This document shows positions 5,504-11,015 of a stretch of 11,015 nt of DNA, piece after piece (the stretch's first letter is position 1; each line of letters starts with the position of its first letter). The stretch spans positions 1-11,015 of the forward strand of contig JBPCMT010000217.1 in the NCBI GenBank assembly GCA_051001995.1, written 5' to 3'. Both the position numbers and the translations under genes were made by a program. The DNA is from CAWEHQ01 sp051001995 (GTDB lineage Bacteria > Actinomycetota > Thermoleophilia > Solirubrobacterales > Thermoleophilaceae). The notes under the pieces were generated by a model that was not told the origin of the DNA, did not search any database, and saw nothing but the letters and a program-made list of their open reading frames with translations.

Positions 5504-6934
5504 TCACCTCTCGGGCACGAGCTCGGCGAGCAGCGCCGTGAAGTCCGGCTCGCGCCCGAGCAGCTCCCCGGCCGCCGGAGGCTGGCCCTCCGACCACAGC
5601 GCGCGCAGGCGGGCGCCGGCCTCCGGCTCGACGAACCATTCGCGACCGAAGCTCTCGCGAAGCTCGCGCGCGAGCTCGGCCTCGAGCGCCCAGGCGCGCA
5701 GGTAGCGCGCGGCGTAGAAGAACGGGTCCACGTCCGCCAGCCACATGGCCGCGGGCCAGTCGAGCCGCATCGCGCTCGACAGCGTTCGCGCGTAGGAGCT
5801 GCGAAGCGTCGCCGGGTCGCCGGCCCCGTCGTGGAGTTCGATCTCGTAGCCGAGCTTTGCCGCGTAGCGGCGGACCAGCACGGTCTTGGCGGCGCGGGAA
5901 TGCTCGGCAATCGCGACCGTATCCTCCGCGTCCAGCCGGCGAGCGAGCCAGCTCGGCTCCGCCGCCAGCCGCTGCAACAGGAACGCGTAGGCCTCAGTCA
6001 CGGAGTTGTCGCCGAGGTGGCGCCGCTCGAAGTCGATCGTGGGCGCCACGTGCGCGAAGTGCGCTGCATGGCCGGCCTCGTGCAGGATCGTCTCGTAGTC
6101 GTCGCGTCCCCCGTGCGGCGCGATCACGAGGTAGACCTCCTCGGGGACCCGGACGGCGGCGCAGAAGGCGCGCGGCGACTTGGTCGGACGCACCTCGGCG
6201 TCGATCGTGACGCGGTCCTCGGCCAGGGCGCCGAGTCCGGTGAGGGTGGCGGTGAGACTCTCGAGGAGGCGGTCCTGCGGGAAGTGGACGTCGAGCGACG
6301 GGGCGCGAAAGAACGCCGGCAGGTCGGAGCGCCGCAGCCGCTCGACGCCCGCCTCGGTCCGGACGATCGGCACGATCGTCAGCTCGTATCCCGGGTCGGT
6401 CGCCTCGAGCACGCCTCGTGCCTGGCCCGCGAGCGTGGCGAGGTCGATCCCCGAGAGCTCGCCGCACATCGCGGTCACGCTCGGCCAGCCGAGCTCCCCG
6501 GCCAGCCCATGCGTGCGCTCGAGCGCACGCTCGTGCAGCGGATTGAGCTCGCGCTCGACCGCCTCGAGCCGCGCCGTCTCGATCGCAGCGCGGCGGCCGG
6601 GGTCGGGCTCGGAGGCCTGGTCGATCGCCGCCCTGCGAAACGGAAGGGCCACGCCATCGACCGACAGCTCGAGCGCGGCCTCGCGCTCGGCGAGGAGCGC
6701 GCTCTCGTGCATCGTCGCGCGGCCGATCAGTCCCTCGACGCAGAACTCGACCAGCGAGCGGTTGCCGGAGTCGCGCAGCGACTCGACGGTGCTCGCGGTG
6801 AAGAGGCCCGCGTGACGCTCGTAGACGGACTCGATCTCGAGGGTCGGCTTGCGCCCCGAGAAGTGAAGGTAGTGCTCGAGCCCGATCTCCGAGACGAACG
6901 CCTCGGCCTCCCGGCGGTAGGCGTCGAGTCGCAC
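5504..6934 (-). CDS. M3-like zinc metallopeptidase
   Basis: The 476-residue soluble protein carries a gluzincin active site of M3 (thimet oligopeptidase/oligoendopeptidase) style. HEAGH at 285-289 (within ETILHEAGHAAHFAHV) supplies two zinc-binding His and the catalytic Glu286, and Glu314 in NSVTEAYAFLLQRL lies 25 residues after the second His, as expected for the third ligand. The sequence before it is largely helical, as in M3 enzymes. There is no signal peptide, so it probably cleaves peptides in the cytoplasm. It is shorter than classical M3 enzymes (about 600-680 residues), so it may belong to a compact actinobacterial subgroup; the exact subfamily is uncertain. The start is GTG 6934 (RLDAYRREAEAFV fits a family-like first helix); no Shine-Dalgarno sequence is present. 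Its start codon is only 17 bp from that of the divergent methyltransferase gene. The 43-bp gap to the convergent phasin-like gene has no convincing terminator. Confidence 0.86.
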   Translation of the reverse strand: MRLDAYRREAEAFVSEIGLEHYLHFSGRKPTLEIESVYERHAGLFTASTVESLRDSGNRSLVEFCVEGLIGRATMHESALLAEREAALELSVDGVALPFRRAAIDQASEPDPGRRAAIETARLEAVERELNPLHERALERTHGLAGELGWPSVTAMCGELSGIDLATLAGQARGVLEATDPGYELTIVPIVRTEAGVERLRRSDLPAFFRAPSLDVHFPQDRLLESLTATLTGLGALAEDRVTIDAEVRPTKSPRAFCAAVRVPEEVYLVIAPHGGRDDYETILHEAGHAAHFAHVAPTIDFERRHLGDNSVTEAYAFLLQRLAAEPSWLARRLDAEDTVAIAEHSRAAKTVLVRRYAAKLGYEIELHDGAGDPATLRSSYARTLSSAMRLDWPAAMWLADVDPFFYAARYLRAWALEAELARELRESFGREWFVEPEAGARLRALWSEGQPPAAGELLGREPDFTALLAELVPER

Positions 6935-6938
6935 TGCC

Positions 6939-6944
6939 TACGAT
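6939..6944 (+). promoter_or_regulatory. Candidate -10 element of the RNA methyltransferase gene (TACGAT)
   Basis: TACGAT is followed by seven bases and then GTG 6952. The earlier in-frame ATG (6943) lies partly inside this hexamer, so if the promoter is real, that ATG cannot be on the mRNA and GTG 6952 is the start. The same hexamer precedes argF. No clear -35 is seen, and upstream sequence is coding for the peptidase on the other strand. Confidence 0.5.
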
Positions 6945-6951
6945 GGTTCCC

Positions 6952-8403
6952 GTGGCCGATCGAGCGGAAACGAAGGCGGGAGCACCCGACCGAGGCGCGG
7001 CGGCCGCGCGGCCACGTCCGGGCGCAGAGCTGGAGCTCTCGATCGAGTCGCTCGCGTTCGGCGGCAACGGGGTGGCACGCGCCGATGGATACGTCGTCTT
7101 CGTTCGCGGCGCCGTCCCGGGCGACCGGGTGCGGGCGCGGATCGAGAAACGCAAGCGCACGTACGCCGAGGCGCGCGTCGTCGAGCTGATCGAGCCGAGC
7201 CCGGAGCGCATCGAGCCGCGCGCCGCCCACCCTGGAGCGCCCTGGCAGGTGCTCCGCTACGAGCGCCAGCTCGAAGAGAAGCACGCGCAGGTTCGCGACG
7301 CGCTCGAGCGGCTCGGAGGCTTCCACTCCCCGCCGGTCGCCGCGATCCTGCCGGCGGTGGAGGCGTGGGGCTACCGCAACAAGGTCGAGTACTCGTTCGG
7401 GCATTCATCCGAGGAAGCCGTCGACGGGGACGGCGGTCCGGCGCTGACGGAGCCGGGCGGCGATCTCGTGCTCGGCTTCCATCGCCCCGGGAGCTGGTCG
7501 GAGATAGTGGACGTGACGCACGACGTGCTCGCGTCGGAGCGCGTGGACGAGCTGCGCGAGGACGTCAAGCGCTGGTGCCGGGAGGAGGGCCTATCGGGCT
7601 ACGATCGCTCGGACCACACCGGCCTGCTTCGCAACCTGGTCGTGCGCGAGGGTCGTCGTACCGGCCAGATCCAGGCGCGCCTCGTCACCTCTCCCGGCGA
7701 TCTCCGAGCGCAGGAGCTCGCGGGCGCGATCCGCGCGGACGGGGTGCTCTGGACCCGGGCTGCCGGCGTGGGCGAGACGACCCGCGGCGGCGATACCGTC
7801 CTGCTCGCGGGCGACGACGCGCTCGAGGAGGAGGTCGACGCCGGCGGGCGGCGGCTGCGCTTTCGCATCTCGCCGGAGGCGTTCTTTCAGACCAACACCG
7901 AGATGGCCGAGCGGCTCTACGGCGTGGTCGCCGAGATGGCTGGGCTCACCGGCTCGGAGCGGGTCTTCGACCTCTACTGCGGGATCGGCACGATCTCGCT
8001 GGCGCTCGCACCCCGGGCCGGCGAGGTCTGGGGCCTCGAGGTATCGAAGCACGCCGTCGCGGACGCGATCACGAACGCCGAGCGAAACGAGATCGACAAC
8101 GCGCGCTTCTTCGCCGGCGACGTTCGCACGGCGCTGCGAGCGCTCGTCGCGGAGGCCGGATCGCCGAACGTGCTGGTGGTCGACCCGCCGCGGGCCGGCC
8201 TGTCGAGCAAGGTCGTGCGCCGCGTCATCGAAGCCGATGCGGCGCGCATCGTCTACGTCTCGTGCAACCCGACGACGCTGGCCCCGAACGCGCGCCAGCT
8301 CGTCGAAGCCGGCTACCGGCTCGAGTCCGTGCTACCGGTGGACATGTTCCCCCAGACGCCGCACATCGAGTGCGTCGCCGTGCTGTCGCGCGTAGATCAG
8401 TAG
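6952..8403 (+). CDS. rlmD: TrmA/RlmD-family RNA (uracil-C5) methyltransferase
   Basis: This SAM-dependent enzyme methylates C5 of a uridine in RNA, most likely 23S rRNA, as in RlmD. Numbering from GTG 6952 (483 residues): a TRAM RNA-binding domain occupies about 26-82 (LSIESLAFGGNGVARADGYV ... ARVVELIEP); WGYRNKVEYSFG (139-150) is a central-domain family signature; FRISPEAFFQTNTEMAERLY (304-323) precedes the SAM-binding DLYCGIGT (340-347) and DPPRAG (411-416). The catalytic nucleophile is Cys438 in YVSCNPTTLA, and Glu473 in HIECVAVL is the expected base. The Fe-S cluster cysteines of E. coli RlmD are absent: the region before WQVLRYERQL reads RAAHPGAP. Specificity for position 1939, 747 or tRNA cannot be read from sequence, so the symbol is tentative. 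An alternative start is ATG 6943. The 3' end overlaps the convergent UDG-like gene by seven bases. Confidence 0.92.
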   Translation: MADRAETKAGAPDRGAAAARPRPGAELELSIESLAFGGNGVARADGYVVFVRGAVPGDRVRARIEKRKRTYAEARVVELIEPSPERIEPRAAHPGAPWQVLRYERQLEEKHAQVRDALERLGGFHSPPVAAILPAVEAWGYRNKVEYSFGHSSEEAVDGDGGPALTEPGGDLVLGFHRPGSWSEIVDVTHDVLASERVDELREDVKRWCREEGLSGYDRSDHTGLLRNLVVREGRRTGQIQARLVTSPGDLRAQELAGAIRADGVLWTRAAGVGETTRGGDTVLLAGDDALEEEVDAGGRRLRFRISPEAFFQTNTEMAERLYGVVAEMAGLTGSERVFDLYCGIGTISLALAPRAGEVWGLEVSKHAVADAITNAERNEIDNARFFAGDVRTALRALVAEAGSPNVLVVDPPRAGLSSKVVRRVIEADAARIVYVSCNPTTLAPNARQLVEAGYRLESVLPVDMFPQTPHIECVAVLSRVDQ

Positions 8404-9002
8404 GGCGGCAGGTCCGACCACCACTCGCCGAGCCGGCGAAAGGCCCCCCAGAACGCGCGCTTTGCGCGCTCGTCGTCCAGAGACGCGTCGATGTCGGGAA
8501 CGAACAGCGCCTCGCACGAGGGCGTCAGGCGCTGGACCTCGCCGGGCAGCGGCTCGAGCTCCCGACCGAGCGGCAGGTCCAGGTCGTTCAGCTCGGACAG
8601 CGCGAGCTCGCCCATGCAGACGACCATGCGTGGCTGGACGATCGCGAGCTCGAGCGCCACGCGGCCGCGGCACTCCGGTGACGACAGATCGGTGTCAGCG
8701 ACCGGGCACTTGACGAAGACGGTCCCGTACACGGCCAGCGGGTCGATTCCGAGCCGCTTGAAGCTCTTCATCAGCGCGCCGCCGGAGCGCCCGTAGAAGG
8801 CCACGCCCTCCTCCACCTCGGAGGGCCGCGGCGCGTACTTGACGATGAAGACGTCCGCCTGCGGATGGCCCGAGCCGAGCACCGGCATCAGGTTCCCGCG
8901 CGGGCAGAGCTCGCACGTCTGGACCTCGCGCGTCAGCTGGTTCAGCTCCCGGATCGCCCGGTCCAGGTACTTCTCGCGGATCTCGTCGTCGGTCGCGGGC
9001 AT
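8397..9002 (-). CDS. Uracil-DNA-glycosylase-superfamily Fe-S protein, divergent
   Basis: The 201-residue protein resembles the Fe-S uracil-DNA glycosylase families (family 4/5 type). Four cysteines fit a [4Fe-4S] cluster: Cys30 and Cys33 in CELCPRGN, Cys99 in VFVKCPV and Cys111 in SSPECRGR. The region VAFYGRSGGALMKSFKRLGI and the following ELAIVQPRMVVCMGELALSE match the family core. The catalytic motifs are poor: where GEAPG is expected the sequence reads VKYAPR (54-59), and where a His-Pro-Ser motif is expected it reads VPDIDASLDD (168-177). It may be a divergent DNA repair enzyme or a non-catalytic/repurposed relative. ATG 9002 starts the conserved part; a CATCCT hexamer ends six bases before it. 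Alternative starts GTG 9053 or ATG 9050 overlap the stop of the upstream gene but would add a Pro/Arg-rich leader of 16-17 residues. It probably shares a transcript with the GT4-PHP gene. Confidence 0.83.
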   Translation of the reverse strand: MPATDDEIREKYLDRAIRELNQLTREVQTCELCPRGNLMPVLGSGHPQADVFIVKYAPRPSEVEEGVAFYGRSGGALMKSFKRLGIDPLAVYGTVFVKCPVADTDLSSPECRGRVALELAIVQPRMVVCMGELALSELNDLDLPLGRELEPLPGEVQRLTPSCEALFVPDIDASLDDERAKRAFWGAFRRLGEWWSDLPPY

Positions 9003-9049
9003 CCGGGCAGGATGGTTTGACGGGGCCGGCGCCGGTCCTCTCCTGTGCA

Positions 9050-10966
9050 TCACTTGTTGCTTCGCGACGCCCTGGCCGAAGCGGGCACCCGCGCCGGGCG
9101 ACCGCCGCCCTTGTTCTGGATGAACTTGAGCGCCTGGACGTACAGGAGCCGCTGGCGCTTGTGGATCAGGTCCGCGTCCCGCAGCGACTCGAGGAACTCC
9201 TCCGATCCGTCGAAGTCGCGCATGCGGATCCGAACGGATCCGAGCCCCTGGGGAACGTGGCTGTCCGAGCCGGCCCCGGCCACGACCCGGTACTTGGCGG
9301 CGAATCGCGCCGCCTCCTCGTTGAAGGCCGAGAAGGCGACGCGGGCGTTGAAGACCTCGATCGCGTCAACGCGGTCCACCACGCGCAGCATGTGCTCGTA
9401 GTCGGGCACCGAGTGCATGCGGTCGAAGGGATGCGGCACGTAGGCGAGCCCGCCCTGGCGGCGGATCTCGGCGATCGTCTCCTCGAGGCTCATCCCGCGC
9501 TCGATCTTCTCCTCGATGAAGAGCCCGATGACCTCGCCCTGATCGGCGGTCTTGACCTCCTCGGCGACGATCACCTTGACGCGGTGGCCGTCGCCCGCGG
9601 CGCGCTCGCGCGCGTCGAGCGCGCCCGAGATCTCGTTGTGGTCGGTCACCGCGATCGCTCCCAGCCCGACGGCGTCGGCGGTCTCGAGCAGCGTCTTCAC
9701 CGGCGTCGCGCAGTCGTGGGAGTGGTCGGTGTGCATGTGCAGGTCCACGTCGATCAGGTCGCGCTTCGCGACTCGCGTGCGGACGCGCGGTCGCGGGTCG
9801 GGGTCGTGGCGCCGGCCGGCGATCTCGCGGTAGAGGTCCTCGAAGCGGACGGCCGCGCGCGACCAGTCGAGCTGCTTGCGCTCGGCCGCCACGCGCTGGT
9901 GCAGGCGGGCGCGCAGGCCGGCGTCGGCGATCAGCCGCTCGAGCTGGGCCGCGAGCGTGTCGGCGTCGCGCGGCTCGAAGAGCAGGCCGAGCTCGCCGTC
10001 GCGGAGCGTCTCCTCGTACTGCGGGAGCCGAGCCGCGACCGGGATGGCGCCGCCCGCGAGCGAGCGCAGGACCAGGTGCGGGCTCGGGGCCACTCCGCTC
10101 GAGGCGGCCACCGCCACGTGCGCCCGCGCAAGGTGCTGCGCCTCGGAGCCGTCGGTCGGGCCCGCGAAGTGCACGCGGTCGCGTACCGACCGCGACAGGG
10201 GGACGCTGGGCTGGGCGCCGGGAAGCCGCGACCAGACCGTGGCGCGCCACGGGAGCGCCGCCGGCAGACGGCGCAGCGCGCGCAGGAACAGCCGCAGCGC
10301 CCCGCGCTCCTCGTCGGCCGAGTAGACGATGTCCACGACGTCATCGTCGGCGCTGCGCGGGCGCTCGGCGAGGTCGGCCCCCGGCGCGATCACGCGGTAG
10401 TCGCCCGGGAAGTAGCGGCGCATGACGTCCGCCGTCGCCCGAAAGCTCGCCGTTCGCCCGTCGAGGCGACCGAAGAAGAGCTCCACCACGCGCCGTGCGA
10501 CCTGGGTCGAGAGGAGTCGCTCGCTGGCCGAGTGGAAGGTGCCGACGTTGAGCGCGCGCGAGTGCCGCAGCGCGGCCGAGGCCGCGCTCGGCGCGAACGG
10601 CTCGTGCACGTGCACGAAGTCGAGCCGGATCGTCCCCATGAGGTGCTCGATCGTGCGCGAGACGTCGACCGGGAGCGCGACCGCGGCGCTGCGGCGCGTG
10701 GGTGGGAAGGGCACGCTCTGGCCCACGCCGAGGACCGACGCGCAGCCCTCGTCGGCGAACACGGCCTCCGCGTTGCCGTCGAGCTCCGCGATCCGCGTCC
10801 GCGACTCGCGGATCAGTTCGCGCGACTCCGACGGCGCCACCACCACCACCCTGTGACCACGCTGGCAGAGCTCGTCGGAGAGCCGCTCCACGAAGCGGTT
10901 GACCCCGTGGTGCTGCTCCCACGGGTAGGGCGTGACCTGGGCGATCGTGAACCGCTCGCGCGCCAC
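9050..10966 (-). CDS. GT4-like glycosyltransferase fused to a PHP-domain phosphoesterase
   Basis: The 638-residue protein has two domains. Residues 1-385 have a GT-B/GT4 glycosyltransferase layout: an N-terminal IAQVTPYPWEQHHGVNRFVERL, VHVHEPFAP (118-126), FHSASERL (144-151), and a C-terminal half ending AGGAIPVAARLPQYEETLRD and GELGLLFEPRDADTLAAQLE. Residues about 403-600 are a PHP domain with every metal motif present: His410 and His412 (DLHMH), Asp442-His443 (VTDHNE), Glu469/Glu470 (VAEEVKT), His512 (VPHPFD), Asp568 and His570 (AGSDSH). PHP domains hydrolyse phosphate esters. The final 20 residues are basic. The GT4 EX7E motif is missing: the equivalent positions are Ala293 and Arg301. The PHP half is therefore the better candidate for activity. 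No signal peptide or membrane helix is seen. The start GTG 10966 sits six bases after a TATCCT element. Substrate and role are unknown. Confidence 0.9.
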   Translation of the reverse strand: MARERFTIAQVTPYPWEQHHGVNRFVERLSDELCQRGHRVVVVAPSESRELIRESRTRIAELDGNAEAVFADEGCASVLGVGQSVPFPPTRRSAAVALPVDVSRTIEHLMGTIRLDFVHVHEPFAPSAASAALRHSRALNVGTFHSASERLLSTQVARRVVELFFGRLDGRTASFRATADVMRRYFPGDYRVIAPGADLAERPRSADDDVVDIVYSADEERGALRLFLRALRRLPAALPWRATVWSRLPGAQPSVPLSRSVRDRVHFAGPTDGSEAQHLARAHVAVAASSGVAPSPHLVLRSLAGGAIPVAARLPQYEETLRDGELGLLFEPRDADTLAAQLERLIADAGLRARLHQRVAAERKQLDWSRAAVRFEDLYREIAGRRHDPDPRPRVRTRVAKRDLIDVDLHMHTDHSHDCATPVKTLLETADAVGLGAIAVTDHNEISGALDARERAAGDGHRVKVIVAEEVKTADQGEVIGLFIEEKIERGMSLEETIAEIRRQGGLAYVPHPFDRMHSVPDYEHMLRVVDRVDAIEVFNARVAFSAFNEEAARFAAKYRVVAGAGSDSHVPQGLGSVRIRMRDFDGSEEFLESLRDADLIHKRQRLLYVQALKFIQNKGGGRPARVPASARASRSNK

Positions 10967-10972
10967 GGGCGG

Positions 10973-10978
10973 AGGATA
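10973..10978 (-). promoter_or_regulatory. Candidate -10 element of the GT4-PHP gene (TATCCT)
   Basis: On the minus strand TATCCT is followed by six bases (CCGCCC) and the GTG start at 10966, the same geometry as at argF. This fits a leaderless transcript. The remaining bases to the window end (to 11015) show no gene or convincing -35 element. Confidence 0.5.
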
Positions 10979-11015
10979 CGCCGAGGCCGCCGTTGGTCCG
11001 GCGCGGATCTAGCTC

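Noticed and set aside
5831..7189. A 452-codon open frame on the + strand
   Set aside because: It is antisense to the M3-like peptidase, which has a clear HEAGH active site and full-length family features; the + frame shows only low-complexity basic sequence.
7365..8681. A 438-codon open frame on the + strand
   Set aside because: It overlaps the methyltransferase gene in another frame and crosses into the UDG-like gene antisense; Arg/Gly/Ala-rich with no motif.
9225..9243. Short direct repeat of CGGATCCGA
   Set aside because: It lies inside the PHP-domain coding sequence and is explained by codons for neighbouring residues; only two copies and no flanking structure.

Overview
The window is about 70% G+C or higher, with very short intergenic gaps, several GTG starts and mostly G/C third codon positions. 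Gene content and promoter style point to a high-GC actinobacterium, possibly of the Thermoleophilia/Solirubrobacterales type. The lineage guess is inference; I see no rRNA or other marker that settles it.

Layout. (1) 2..1979, + strand: end of a thiamin thiazole operon, thiO (5' end outside the window), thiS, thiG, joined by two 4-base GTGA overlaps. (2) 2022..2534, +: a small SnoaL-like/ester-cyclase (NTF2-fold) protein whose start codon lies in a perfect inverted repeat. (3) 3530..4462 then 2531..3460, - strand: argF followed by a phosphotriesterase-family metallohydrolase, probably one transcription unit. It meets the SnoaL-like gene tail to tail on a shared CTAG. (4) 4597..5460, +: a basic protein with a Ser/Arg/Lys-rich tail, a phasin-like helical middle and a small C-terminal module; it is divergent from argF and has a strong ribosome-binding site. 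(5) 5504..6934, -: an M3-like zinc metallopeptidase, divergent by only 17 bp from (6) 6952..8403, +: a TrmA/RlmD-type RNA uracil-C5 methyltransferase. (7) 9050..10966 then 8397..9002, -: a GT4-like/PHP two-domain protein followed by an Fe-S uracil-DNA-glycosylase-like protein.

The thi genes make the thiazole half of thiamin: ThiO supplies dehydroglycine, ThiS carries sulfur, ThiG closes the ring. argF is the arginine-pathway carbamoyltransferase. The other genes look like ordinary chromosomal housekeeping or conserved hypothetical genes with no evident joint pathway.

I see no tRNA, rRNA, CRISPR array, insertion sequence, phage gene or att site, and no clear sign of a mobile system. The points most worth a second look are the GT4-PHP fusion with an eroded glycosyltransferase motif, its UDG-like partner lacking recognisable catalytic motifs, a repeated TAnnnT-6/7 nt-start arrangement suggesting leaderless transcription, a phosphotriesterase gene without a canonical start where its family N-terminus begins, a ThiS ending in Gly-Gly-Ala, and an inverted/direct repeat set at the thiG/SnoaL junction.
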